Shown here in pieces: positions 7,508 through 15,631 of a stretch of DNA of 18,313 nucleotides; position 1 is the stretch's first letter; the number at the start of each line of letters is the position of its first letter. The DNA is from Gammaproteobacteria bacterium (GTDB taxonomy: Bacteria; Pseudomonadota; Gammaproteobacteria; Pseudomonadales; Azotimanducaceae): NCBI GenBank assembly GCA_003476445.1, contig DMUF01000151.1:1-18313 (forward strand). Reading direction: 5' to 3'. The notes under the pieces are model-generated. The model was not told where the DNA came from. It saw only the letters and a list, made by a program, of their open reading frames with translations, and did not search any database. Both the position numbers and the translations under genes were made by a program.

Positions 7508-7987
7508 TCAGCGAGTGACCGCCTCGGTCCAGGTGGCCTGCGGGAGTTGTTCACGCTGCAGCCAGCCAAGATCCGGTATCAGGCACCGGTCCGTGCCCAC
7601 ACGGACCCAACTGCCAGGACAGCCCGACGACGCGGTCCCCGCGAGCGCAATCGCAGACGCTGCGACTCGACGTTTGCGCGGCAGGCCCGACAACCCCACC
7701 GCCCAGTACGGCCAGGGTGAATCCGTTATCGTGCGTTGAAGGATGGCAATGGCGTGCCCGTGCGTGACCGACTGCCCGCCATCAGGTGTGAGGAGACCCA
7801 GATCAACGACCGGCACATCGCCGTCATGCCACCCGAGCAGCCCGATGCAGGCCTGCGGCCCCGCTGCCCGGGCAAGTGCTTGATAGCGAACGACTTCGAC
7901 AACGCAGACCGTGGGTAGCAACACGTCGAATTGCCCGACCGGCAGCACGAGACATTCCAGAACACGGTCCGCCGGGGAATGACTCAT
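7508..7987 (-). CDS. chpC: CheW-like chemosensory pili protein (ChpC-like)
   Basis: This is a 159-aa CheW-domain protein, the last gene of the pilG-pilI-pilJ-chpA-chpC run. CheW-like features are the strand-rich N-terminus (CLVLPVGQFDVLLP, about 12-25) and the block IGLLGWHDGDVPVVDLGLL (about 48-66), matching the conserved G-x-hydrophobic-PVVDL region of CheW proteins. CheW proteins couple chemoreceptors to the CheA-type kinase; in P. aeruginosa, ChpC is an accessory adaptor of the Chp system. Its ATG overlaps the chpA stop (ATGA at 7984-7987), so translation is coupled to chpA. The gene symbol rests on position and CheW character, not on close similarity that I can compute. Confidence 0.75.
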   Translation of the reverse strand: MSHSPADRVLECLVLPVGQFDVLLPTVCVVEVVRYQALARAAGPQACIGLLGWHDGDVPVVDLGLLTPDGGQSVTHGHAIAILQRTITDSPWPYWAVGLSGLPRKRRVAASAIALAGTASSGCPGSWVRVGTDRCLIPDLGWLQREQLPQATWTEAVTR

Positions 7988-10900
7988 GCCATGCCTCCCG
8001 TATTCGCATCATGATGCTCCCGGTCTGCCGCCGCCGCGTCTTCGAGCAAGCCCGGAAGGTGCAGCACCAGGATGACCTCGTCCTGACCTAAGACGGCGGC
8101 GCCCGCCAGCCACGGCAGACCCCGGAGCTGGGACACTGGCGGCATCGCTAGGAGCTCCCGTCCACTCTCGAGCTGCTCCACCTCCACCGCATCGACCTCG
8201 ACAGCCAGGCGGCGGACGCCGTCGCTGATCAAGAGGACCGCCTGCGGTGCCTCGCCATGACCGACTGGGCGCAAACCCTCGAGGCAGTCGGCGAGAGATC
8301 GCAACGGGTAAGACAACCCGCGATATTCAAGACGGCGCTCACCCCCCGCCGCCTCGATGGCAAGGCGCGCAGAGCCACGCAGCACGGCCTCGATCGAGTC
8401 GAGCGGCACGGCATAGCGCTCTGCGCCCGCTCGCACGATCAGCACCCGATCGAGCACCATGACCGCAGGCAGGGCGATTCGAAAGCGGCAGCCGCGTCCC
8501 GCGTCGCTGGAGCAGGTGAGGGTGCCACCGAGCTGCGCCAGGGCTTCGCGAGCAGCATCAAGACCGATCCCGCGACCAGAAATCTGCGTGACCGAGGACG
8601 CGGTCGAAAACCCGGGCTCGAAGATGAGCGCTTCCAGGCTATGCGCTTGCACGCCATCGGCGGGCACCAACAATCCGAGCTCGTCCGCCCGCGCGCGCAC
8701 CTGTTCCAGATCGAGTCCGCGCCCGTCGTCCGTCACATCGATGACAAGCTCTGCTCCGCGGCGGCGAAACGCGACCCCCACGTGTCCGGCGACCGGCTTT
8801 CCTCGTTCCACCCGATCCTGTGCCGGCTCGATACCGTGATCAACCGCATTACGCAGCAGGTGCTCGAGCGGTGCCGCGAGCTGTTGCAGCAGTTCGCCGT
8901 CCACCAGGCGCCCCGCGCCCTCGGTGGCGAATTCGACGCTCTTGCCAAGCGCGTTGGCCACGGAGAGCACGGTCGCCTGCAGCCGGGATTGAAGCCAGGA
9001 ACACGGCAGCATCGGCGCGCGTTTCACCCGATCCTGGAGCTGCCCGTGGGCGCGCTCCCAGCGCAGCAGAAGAGCCTGGAGATCCTTGAGTTTCGATTCG
9101 AAAGCGCCGCTCGGGTCATGATCACCGCCCGTGTCCTGCCCGAGCGCATCGATGAGACCGGCAATTCTGGACTGCAGTACCCCCGATTCAACAGCAAGGG
9201 CCGTCACCTCGCCCAACAGGCCACGGCGCACCCGGACCAAGTCCTCTGCAGTCTGCGCGGCGGCTGGGTCCGCTTTCGTCGTCTCGGATAACTCCGCACT
9301 TTGTACGAACCGGGGCGGGGCACCGTGCGGAAGCGGCAAGTCGGCATCCTGTACCGCGTGCACCGCCGTGGGTTCAGCATCCCGGGCAACTGCCGCGACG
9401 ACCGCGGATTCAGTGGTGGTTTCCGGCAGTTTCAACTCGGGGGGGTCGAGGAGCTCCCTCGGCAAACCAAGCATTGCAGCAAGTGTCTCGAGCCTCTGAG
9501 CGAGCTCGTGTCCATCGATCGCGGCAGACTGTTCGGTCGATCGCGGAGCCGCGAGCCACGTCTCAATGTCGTGCGCCTGATCCGCAAGATCGCTCAGAGC
9601 AACGAGACGCGCGCCACCCTTCAGCGTGTGCAGCAGTCGTCGCAGATCATTGAGCGCAGTGCCTGGCGTTTCGCCTCGCACTCGACGGGCTGCGACACCC
9701 ATGGCCTTGAGCAGCGCCTGCGCTTCTTCATGAAAGGCGAGCACCACCTCCGGATCGACCGCGGGCGCCACCCGTGCCGACACGGCAGGCGGCGGCGCCC
9801 GGAGCCGCGCTCCTGGCTCCAGGCGCTCCAGACTCTCCAGGGCAAAGGTGAGTGCGTCCCGCGCGAGCCCGGGATTACCGGCGGCGCGCTGCTCCACGTG
9901 ATACTCGGTCCCGGCGATGGCGCCGGCGATGTCGTTCAATACCGTGAAATCCGGCGCCTCGCCCGCGAGATAACGGGGCGCCACACGCTCGGCCAAGAGC
10001 GCAAGGATGTCGGCGGCCGAATCCAGCGCCGCCTCGCGCAGAGCCTGCGCCAGCGCCGCCAGGTCATTCGCGATCTCCTGCAGCAGGTCGACGCTCCATC
10101 CGGACCCGGCCCAGACCACAACGGCCTGCTCTATGGCCGGGAACCGATCACGCAAGGCAAGAATCCGCAGAGCCCATTCGGCATCCGGCGGCTCCGGAGC
10201 TTCATCTGCGGCCTCGAGCCCGAGGCGGTCGAGATTGCCCGCAACCAGCGCGAGCGCATCCCGCGCGGTCGCCCAGGCGCTGGGGTCCAGGAAGCTGCGT
10301 TTGAGTTCGTCGATCTGATTGAGCACGGTCGCTCGGGAGCTCTCGAGCCCAAGCATCGACAGCGTGCTCGCAAGCCCGCGCAAGAGCGCCAACACCGACT
10401 CCACGTCGCTGCCACCCTCGAGCCGCGAAGCCGCGGACGACCGATGCAACAGGTCGCGCGCGCGCGACAACTCCTGCGCCAGCACAGCCGCCGCCGCTGT
10501 TCGCGCTTCGCGGGTCGACAGCACAAAGGCTGCTTCCTCAGCGCGACGCTCCTGGCTTTCGAGCAGCGGCAAAGGCACGCGCCCGCCCAAGCGCTCGGTC
10601 GCGCTCAGGAGCTCGCGCAGGTGCTCTCGCGCCGGCGGAAGATCCGGCACGGCGGCGCCTGCGTCGCACAGCATGCGCAGCTCCGCATCCATGCGTCTCA
10701 GGACGCGAATGCTGTCCGGATCCAGTCGGCTGGCTGCTTTGGGCGGCTGTTTGGAGAGCTGCGCTGCAAGCGCATCCACATACAGGCAGAACGTCTCCCA
10801 CAGGCGCGCCTGCACGCCGCCTGCACAGAGCGCCTGCACCTGCCGCGCCGCCTCACGCAGCGCCGCAAGCGCCTCCAGCGGAGCACCTTCACGCAGCGCG

Positions 10901-11442
10901 AGCAGCAGCGCCTGCTGATACACACCGCGGATGCGGCGCAAACGCTCGATACCGCCCCGATCCAGGAAGCTTCGGGACGCGGTAGATCCCGACACACGCG
11001 TGGTCAGATCAGACTCACGCCAAGCGACCACGGGCGTTTCGCCCCGTAAAGCCCGAGCAGCGTTCATGACGGGCAGCAGTAACGCCAGCGCCTCGCTCTG
11101 CTTCACGGGCGCCGGGTCGAGGCAGCCCGGAAGCTCACGCAGCGCATCGATAAGGACGCGATGGCCGCCGCGCATATCGGGCACGCGCCCGGAAATCAGC
11201 GCAAGGGCAAGTCGCTCGAGCTCTTCCACGAGCGCAGTCGCCTGATCAAGCCCCAGGAGCTTCAGCACCCCGACGATCTGGTGCAGCACCGGCACCGCCT
11301 CCGCGAGCGCCTTCTGCGGCCCAAGAGGCGCCTCTTCGAAGCCCGCCTGCGCGTCGAGAACGAGCTCTTCAGCGCGTTCGATGAGCGCGAGAAGTTCCGC
11401 GCGCGTCCACGCAAGCCCTGACTCTTGAGGTCCGTCAGCCAT
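7984..11442 (-). CDS. chpA: Chemosensory histidine kinase ChpA/PilL, reduced, no receiver domain
   Basis: This is a CheA-type kinase of the type IV pilus Chp system, 1152 aa. An N-terminal Hpt-like region has HQIVGVLKLLGL (His54, but Val where Lys/Arg is usual). A second Hpt-like stretch (about 347-381, LLRGLASTLSMLGL) lacks the histidine. A ChpA-type block, LNDIAGAIAGTEYHVEQ, lies at 502-518. The canonical Hpt is at about 563-660, with LLHTLKGGARL and phosphosite His605. The ATPase domain follows, with N-box HLLRNAVDHGIE (861-872), G1 DVTDDGRGLDL (902-912), F-box FEPGFSTA (941-948) and G2 GRGIGLDAA (956-964). A CheW-like domain occupies about 995-1135. No C-terminal receiver follows; the protein ends at the chpC start. 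P. aeruginosa ChpA has about 2470 aa, many Hpt domains and a receiver. The start ATG lies 11 nt after pilJ with a poor ribosome site. Confidence 0.92.
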   Translation of the reverse strand: MADGPQESGLAWTRAELLALIERAEELVLDAQAGFEEAPLGPQKALAEAVPVLHQIVGVLKLLGLDQATALVEELERLALALISGRVPDMRGGHRVLIDALRELPGCLDPAPVKQSEALALLLPVMNAARALRGETPVVAWRESDLTTRVSGSTASRSFLDRGGIERLRRIRGVYQQALLLALREGAPLEALAALREAARQVQALCAGGVQARLWETFCLYVDALAAQLSKQPPKAASRLDPDSIRVLRRMDAELRMLCDAGAAVPDLPPAREHLRELLSATERLGGRVPLPLLESQERRAEEAAFVLSTREARTAAAAVLAQELSRARDLLHRSSAASRLEGGSDVESVLALLRGLASTLSMLGLESSRATVLNQIDELKRSFLDPSAWATARDALALVAGNLDRLGLEAADEAPEPPDAEWALRILALRDRFPAIEQAVVVWAGSGWSVDLLQEIANDLAALAQALREAALDSAADILALLAERVAPRYLAGEAPDFTVLNDIAGAIAGTEYHVEQRAAGNPGLARDALTFALESLERLEPGARLRAPPPAVSARVAPAVDPEVVLAFHEEAQALLKAMGVAARRVRGETPGTALNDLRRLLHTLKGGARLVALSDLADQAHDIETWLAAPRSTEQSAAIDGHELAQRLETLAAMLGLPRELLDPPELKLPETTTESAVVAAVARDAEPTAVHAVQDADLPLPHGAPPRFVQSAELSETTKADPAAAQTAEDLVRVRRGLLGEVTALAVESGVLQSRIAGLIDALGQDTGGDHDPSGAFESKLKDLQALLLRWERAHGQLQDRVKRAPMLPCSWLQSRLQATVLSVANALGKSVEFATEGAGRLVDGELLQQLAAPLEHLLRNAVDHGIEPAQDRVERGKPVAGHVGVAFRRRGAELVIDVTDDGRGLDLEQVRARADELGLLVPADGVQAHSLEALIFEPGFSTASSVTQISGRGIGLDAAREALAQLGGTLTCSSDAGRGCRFRIALPAVMVLDRVLIVRAGAERYAVPLDSIEAVLRGSARLAIEAAGGERRLEYRGLSYPLRSLADCLEGLRPVGHGEAPQAVLLISDGVRRLAVEVDAVEVEQLESGRELLAMPPVSQLRGLPWLAGAAVLGQDEVILVLHLPGLLEDAAAADREHHDANTGGMA

Positions 11443-11453
11443 GCATCACCGCT

Positions 11454-12683
11454 TCAATTAATGGCACGCGCGGGGGGCAGCACGAAGTGATCTGAAAGGG
11501 CTCCCACATCCGCAAGCGCGCTCGCCAGTTCCGCCGCCGCGGGCCGCGCTCGCTCCGCCGCGCCAGCCGAGCGGGCTGACGTCTGTTGGATCTGCGCAAG
11601 CTGTCGCACAAGATCGGCCGTCGGTTGCACTTGTCTGCGCACTTCCGCGCCCACGTCGTGTACCAGACCGGACAGCAGGTTCGCTGTCGCGACCATATCT
11701 TCCGCGCTGGCAACGAGCCCCTGCACCTGCGCCGATCCCGAACCGGTCTCGGCGTGCGCCAGGTCAAGCAACCGGGTCGCGCTGTCTGCGTCCTCCCGGA
11801 CGTTATCTGCAAGCCCCGCTATCTGCTTGGTCGCTGCCGAGGATCGCTCCGCCAGGCGCTGCACTTCATCCGCCACGACGGCGAAGCCGCGACCCGCGTC
11901 GCCCGCCATGGAAGCCTGGATCGCCGCATTGAGCGCGAGAATGTTGGTCTGGTCGGCAATGTCGTTAATGAGCGCGACGATCTCGGCAATCTCGGCGCTG
12001 GCTGCACCCATCCGCTTAACCGCGCCGATCGAGCCCTCGAGGGGGCCACCCAGAGCGATTAAATGGGCCTCTGCCTGACGCGCAGATTCCGCGCTCGCCG
12101 CGGCAAGGCTCGCCCCGCGCGCCGCCGCATCCGCGCCCGCATCAAAGCGTTCCCGCGCGCGCGTTACGAAGCCCGCAACGTCCTCGATGAGGACCGCCAT
12201 TCGCTCCATGACGGCGGCCTGGTTCTCCGCCGCGCTTGCGAGCTCAAGGCTCACGCTGCCGGCATCGGCAGCCGCGGCGCGCGCTCTGCCGGCGGCACTC
12301 TCCATTCCCGACGCAAGCTCGATCAGCCGATCGACCGCAACATTGAGCGCCTCGGCAAGGGATCCGGTCGCGCTGTCCGTGGTGTTGGCGCGCACTCTGA
12401 GGTCACCATCGGCGAAGCTGCCGATCTCGTCGACGAGCTGACCGAGCGAGCGCTCCATACGCTCCCGCTCTGCCATCTCGCTATCAAGCGCTGCCTGTCC
12501 CGCGCGAACGGCCGAAAAACCAAAGAGTGCGACGGTGACAACGGCGCCTTCGAGCAGGAGCGCCACGGGCTCCAACAGTGTCTGAAGCCCTGCGTTGATC
12601 GCCTGATAAGCAAGCCCACCCAGAATGGCAAGCAGCACCAGAGCCAGCATAAGTCGCTGTGTCAGTCGGCTGGCATCGGTCAT
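11454..12683 (-). CDS. pilJ: PilJ-like methyl-accepting chemotaxis protein lacking a periplasmic domain
   Basis: This is the chemoreceptor of the Pil-Chp system, 409 aa. Two hydrophobic helices, 11-29 and about 40-59, are separated by only about 10 residues, so the receptor is a membrane hairpin with essentially no periplasmic part. A HAMP-like region follows (about 80-122; DEIGSFADGDLRVRA, then TGSLAEALNVAVDRL, as in PilJ). The cytoplasmic signalling domain has the hairpin tip IADQTNILALNAAIQASMAG (242-261) and GRGFAVVADEVQRLAERS (264-281), with the PilJ-type Q-A-x-M-A-G variant. P. aeruginosa PilJ is about 680 aa with a large periplasmic region. The C-terminus has no CheR/CheB docking pentapeptide. 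The start ATG overlaps the pilI stop by 4 nt (ATGA). Confidence 0.9.
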   Translation of the reverse strand: MTDASRLTQRLMLALVLLAILGGLAYQAINAGLQTLLEPVALLLEGAVVTVALFGFSAVRAGQAALDSEMAERERMERSLGQLVDEIGSFADGDLRVRANTTDSATGSLAEALNVAVDRLIELASGMESAAGRARAAAADAGSVSLELASAAENQAAVMERMAVLIEDVAGFVTRARERFDAGADAAARGASLAAASAESARQAEAHLIALGGPLEGSIGAVKRMGAASAEIAEIVALINDIADQTNILALNAAIQASMAGDAGRGFAVVADEVQRLAERSSAATKQIAGLADNVREDADSATRLLDLAHAETGSGSAQVQGLVASAEDMVATANLLSGLVHDVGAEVRRQVQPTADLVRQLAQIQQTSARSAGAAERARPAAAELASALADVGALSDHFVLPPARAIN

Positions 12684-13255
12684 CGGTCAGGCACTCCTCT
12701 CGTAGCATCAAGAAATTCGGGATCAGCGAGCAGCCGATCGAGATCAAAGCGGTGCAGCATTCTCGGCCCCACCTGAAGCCGCGCGCGGGACCAAAACGGC
12801 ATCGCCGCCGGCTCCAACGTGCTTTCCGCTGCATCAGGGCCCGGCTCGGGATCTTCGGGTACCACGAGCCCCAGAACCTGGTCGACGATAAGCCCCGTCG
12901 CCGGAAGGCGGGCGAGGACCAGCACGGTGGACGCGGTTGCCGAACTTGCAGCCCCTAAAAAGCGGGCAAGATCGATGACCGGCGTTAGCCGCCCGTCAAT
13001 CAGGGCGAGGCCGCGCACCCAGCTTTTAGAGCCCGCAACGCGGGTCACACGGGGCCCGCGCGCGACCGCGGCGACGTCTGCAATAGGCACAAGCCAGGAG
13101 GTTGCCGCACAATCAAAAGCGACATGGCGCCCCAGCCGCTTCGGCGGCGGCGGCGGCGTTGCGGCAGTCCCGTGCGCAGTCGCGTCTGCCGCGAGCGCCG
13201 CGAGCAGGGCGAAGCCGGAAGCCGACGCGTCGGTTGACAGTGGAATCCTTGCCAC
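12680..13255 (-). CDS. pilI: CheW-like adaptor PilI
   Basis: This CheW-domain protein of 191 aa links the PilJ receptor to the ChpA kinase. After an Ala-rich N-terminal stretch and a proline run (34-38), the CheW fold starts at about 43. It includes WVRGLALIDGRLTPVIDLARFLG (79-101), the family's conserved core with the RG and PVIDL signatures. The C-terminal part (PEFLDATRGVP) is PilI-like. The start is a GTG at 13253-13255 with only a weak GAGAG ribosome site 5 nt upstream; no in-frame ATG gives a complete domain. It lies 38 bp after pilG and its stop overlaps the pilJ start. Confidence 0.88.
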   Translation of the reverse strand: MARIPLSTDASASGFALLAALAADATAHGTAATPPPPPKRLGRHVAFDCAATSWLVPIADVAAVARGPRVTRVAGSKSWVRGLALIDGRLTPVIDLARFLGAASSATASTVLVLARLPATGLIVDQVLGLVVPEDPEPGPDAAESTLEPAAMPFWSRARLQVGPRMLHRFDLDRLLADPEFLDATRGVPDR

Positions 13256-13293
13256 AGTGTCTCTCAGCGCTGGAGATCGGGGATCGATCTCTT

Positions 13294-13683
13294 TCAGTGT
13301 AGCAAGCAGCCGATCGTATCGAGCAGGTCTTCGCGCGAGACCGGTTTCGCGAGAAACAGATCAGACCCCATCAGACGACTGTGGGCGTGATCAAACACGT
13401 CTCCGGACGTCGACAGCATCACCACGGGAATGGCGCGAAAACGCGGATTGCTCTTGATGAGGGCGCAGGTCTGAAAGCCGTTGAGTCGCGGCATGTTCGC
13501 GTCAACGAAAATGATCTCGGGCTGGTGATCCGCGATCTTCGCCAACGCGTCAAAGCCGTCGAATGCGGTCACGACATCGTATCCCTCGCGCTCCAGCACC
13601 TGTTCGGCGTGCCGCCGGGCAGTCTTGCTGTCATCGATCACCAGCACTTTTCTACTGCTCGCATACGCTAATGCTTCAGCCAT
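13294..13683 (-). CDS. pilG: Stand-alone response regulator PilG
   Basis: This single-domain CheY-like receiver of 129 aa is the likely output of the ChpA kinase, acting on pilus extension in systems studied so far. The receiver residues are intact: acidic pair Asp17-Asp18 (VIDDSK), phosphoacceptor Asp61 (IIFVDANMPRLNG), Ser91 and Lys113 (LAKP). GFDALAKIADHQPEIIFVD and GFQTCALIK are very close to what I know of P. aeruginosa PilG and unlike PilH. The ATG at 13681-13683 has a weak GGGAT site upstream. It is the first gene of the operon and divergent from gshB across 200 bp, the same arrangement as in P. aeruginosa. Confidence 0.93.
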   Translation of the reverse strand: MAEALAYASSRKVLVIDDSKTARRHAEQVLEREGYDVVTAFDGFDALAKIADHQPEIIFVDANMPRLNGFQTCALIKSNPRFRAIPVVMLSTSGDVFDHAHSRLMGSDLFLAKPVSREDLLDTIGCLLH

Positions 13684-13768
13684 TTCGCAATCCCGCTATG
13701 TACCTGATGGGGTCATTCTTGCGGTGCGGAGCAACCTGCGCCATGAGCCGGATGTGAGAGTTGTAAGC

Positions 13769-13784
13769 CGAACGCAAGCATTCG
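13769..13784. repeat. Inverted repeat in the pilG-gshB intergenic region
   Basis: CGAACGC (13769-13775) and GCATTCG (13778-13784) are near-perfect inverted copies (one G-T pairing) around a 2-bp centre. The spacing suits a dimeric regulator better than an RNA hairpin. It lies 85 bp upstream of the pilG start. On the pilG strand a TACAAC element (13763-13768 region) is immediately adjacent, so the repeat could be an operator. No known regulator consensus was matched. Confidence 0.35.
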
Positions 13785-13810
13785 GGAGCACCGGCGCGCG
13801 AGGACAATTG

Positions 13811-13842
13811 CCCCGCAGCGGTTGCCTGCGCGGGCAGCGGGG
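13811..13842. repeat. GC-rich dyad upstream of gshB
   Basis: CCCCGC (13811-13816) and GCGGGG (13837-13842) are inverted copies flanking a 20-bp core. The core contains a smaller dyad, TGCC (13823-13826) with GGCA (13833-13836). The outer stem is 6 bp, then one A-A mismatch and 2 further pairs. It overlaps the candidate gshB promoter, so it may be a regulatory site or only GC-rich background. Confidence 0.35.
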
Positions 13843-13851
13843 GGATAGCTT
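13822..13851 (+). promoter_or_regulatory. Weak candidate promoter for gshB operon
   Basis: TTGCCT (13822-13827; TTG of the -35 retained) is followed after 18 bp by TAGCTT (13846-13851; T, A and final T of the -10). It sits about 33 bp upstream of the gshB ATG. Match quality is low. The intergenic space is only 200 bp and shared with pilG, so some promoter must lie here, but this one is not certain. Confidence 0.25.
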
Positions 13852-13883
13852 AGTCGTCTTCTGTTTCACGCGAGGATGACTCC

Positions 13884-14909
13884 ATGACCCGACCTGTCGC
13901 CGATTCCGGCCGCCCCATCCGGATCGGTTTTGTCATGGATCCATTGCCAGGTCTGTCGCTCAAGAAGGACACGACGCTCGCGATGATCCGCGCCGCTGCC
14001 CGCCGCGGCTGGGTCGTGTCCTATATCGGTCAGGAGGATCTGCTGTGGCAGGACGATCGCCCCTGCGCGATCGCCCGCGACCTGACCTTGAACGGCCGCT
14101 TCGCGGAGACGCTCGACCCCGCCGATGTCGACGGTGCCTGGTTCACGCTCGGTAACGCCGCGCTGACCCACCTGGCGGACTTCGACGTGCTCATGATGCG
14201 CAAGGATCCGCCCTTCGACATGGAGTACATCTACACCACCTACTTCCTCGAGCGCGCGGAGCAGGCCGGGGTACTGGTCGTCAATCGACCGGCCAGCCTG
14301 CGCGACTGCAACGAGAAGTTCTTTGCCACCGCCTTTCCCCAATGCGGCCCGCCGCTCGTGGTGAGCCGCCGCGAGGATGTTCTGCGCGCGTTTCACAAAA
14401 CCCACGGCAACGTCGTCTTCAAGCGCCTCGACGGCATGGGCGGATCATCCGTTTTTCGCATGATGGAGCGGGATCCGAATCTCGGCGTCGTGCTCGAAAC
14501 CCTGACCCGCGGCGGGCAGGAACAGATCATGGGACAGCTGTACCTGCCGGAGATCGCGCGTGGCGACAAGCGCATTCTCATCGTGGACGGAGAGCCGGTG
14601 CCTTACGCGCTGGCGCGGATACCAAAGGAAGGCGAAGCCCGCGGTAATCTGGCCGCAGGAGGCACCGGTGTCGGGCAGCCCTTGTCCGAGCGCGATCGCT
14701 GGATCGCGGACCAGGTCGCTCCAGAGCTCGTGCGCCGTGGGCTGCTGTTCGTCGGTATCGATGTGATCGGCGATTATCTCACCGAGGTCAACGTCACGTG
14801 CCCCACCTGCGTGCGGGAACTCGACGCGCAGTTCGGGCTCGACATCGCCGGACAGCTCATGGAACGCATCCGCATGCGTCTGGATGCCAGGGGTCCACGC
14901 TCCGGATGA
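13884..14909 (+). CDS. gshB: Glutathione synthetase
   Basis: This ATP-grasp ligase joins gamma-glutamylcysteine and glycine to form glutathione in the cytosol. The 341-aa protein is a little longer than E. coli GshB (316), mainly at the N-terminus. Visible features: GFVMDPLPGLSLKKDTT (15-31), RKDPPFDMEYIYTTY (106-120), NRPASLRDCNEK (134-145), the ATP-binding glycine loop LDGMGGSS (182-189), and EVNVTCPTCVRELD (301-314), the metal-binding C-terminal signature, with Cys306 where Ser is usual. Arg181 replaces the usual Pro before LDGMGG. The start ATG is preceded by GAGGA. Divergent from pilG; its stop overlaps the tonB start (ATGA, 14906-14909). Confidence 0.96.
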   Translation: MTRPVADSGRPIRIGFVMDPLPGLSLKKDTTLAMIRAAARRGWVVSYIGQEDLLWQDDRPCAIARDLTLNGRFAETLDPADVDGAWFTLGNAALTHLADFDVLMMRKDPPFDMEYIYTTYFLERAEQAGVLVVNRPASLRDCNEKFFATAFPQCGPPLVVSRREDVLRAFHKTHGNVVFKRLDGMGGSSVFRMMERDPNLGVVLETLTRGGQEQIMGQLYLPEIARGDKRILIVDGEPVPYALARIPKEGEARGNLAAGGTGVGQPLSERDRWIADQVAPELVRRGLLFVGIDVIGDYLTEVNVTCPTCVRELDAQFGLDIAGQLMERIRMRLDARGPRSG

Positions 14910-15631
14910 AGGCGATGCCCGGGTTTGCATTGACCGCGGAGCAAGCTCCGCGCCCGATCTTCGGGCGCGCGCTTCTTGTGGCGGCTCTACTGCACCTGCT
15001 CGTCATTCTGCTGCCCGGATCGGACCTGCTGCCCCGAACACCCGAGCCGGTCGTGCTCGATCTGGTGCTTGAACGGGTTCCGGACCGTCCGCCGCTGCCG
15101 CAACAGCTTGCGCCGATAGAACAGCCCCGAACGGCCGTAGCCGACACGGTTTCCGCGGCCGAACCGCGCAGCGAACCCGAGCCCGCGACCGAGACGGCGC
15201 GCCCAGCGCCCCCCCGCGATCGTCCGCGGCTAAACCTGGATCTGACCGGGCTCGATAGAGCGCTCGAGCAGCAGGACGCAACATCGCGTATCGGGCGGCT
15301 CACGGGCGGTGCCACGCGTTCCGCGGAGGAAGCAGCCTACCTTCGGGCCTGGCGCCAGCGCGTTGAGCGCATCGGCAACGCGAACTATCCCGGGGGCGGC
15401 GTCGAGGGTCAGCTGCGTATGCTCGTCGTGATCAACGCGGACGGAACGCTGGTCGACGCGCGCCTGCTGACCTCTTCGGGCGTGCCCGCTCTCGACGCAG
15501 CCGCGCTGCGCATCGTTCGGCTGTCAGCCCCGTTCCCCGCATTTCCGGTCGAACTGAGACGTCGGTTCGATCAGCTAGAGATCCTTCGCAGCTGGCAGTT
15601 CACCCGACGCGGAGCACGCATTGAGCACTGA
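14906..15631 (+). CDS. tonB: TonB-family energy transducer (TonB3-like)
   Basis: This 241-aa inner-membrane protein has one N-terminal transmembrane helix (about 22-37, LLVAALLHLLVILLP), a Pro/Glu/Arg-rich periplasmic linker (about 44-110) and a C-terminal TonB domain (about 145-233). The domain includes YLRAWRQRVERIGNANYP, GQLRMLVVINADGTL and a GVPALDAAALRIVRLSAPF block typical of the fold. TonB proteins carry proton-motive energy from ExbBD to outer-membrane proteins. No exbB or exbD is nearby. In P. aeruginosa the gene in this same slot (PA0406, tonB3) is needed for twitching motility, which suits the pilus genes on both sides here. The ATG at 14906 overlaps the gshB stop by 4 nt; its own ribosome site is poor, so translational coupling is likely. 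Confidence 0.9.
   Translation: MKAMPGFALTAEQAPRPIFGRALLVAALLHLLVILLPGSDLLPRTPEPVVLDLVLERVPDRPPLPQQLAPIEQPRTAVADTVSAAEPRSEPEPATETARPAPPRDRPRLNLDLTGLDRALEQQDATSRIGRLTGGATRSAEEAAYLRAWRQRVERIGNANYPGGGVEGQLRMLVVINADGTLVDARLLTSSGVPALDAAALRIVRLSAPFPAFPVELRRRFDQLEILRSWQFTRRGARIEH

Noticed and set aside
9301..11049. A 582-codon open frame on the plus strand opposite chpA, with other long ones at 8257-9291
   Set aside because: It lies antisense to a clear multi-domain kinase. The composition (very Arg/Gln/His-rich) is typical of a GC-rich antisense shadow and shows no domain motifs.
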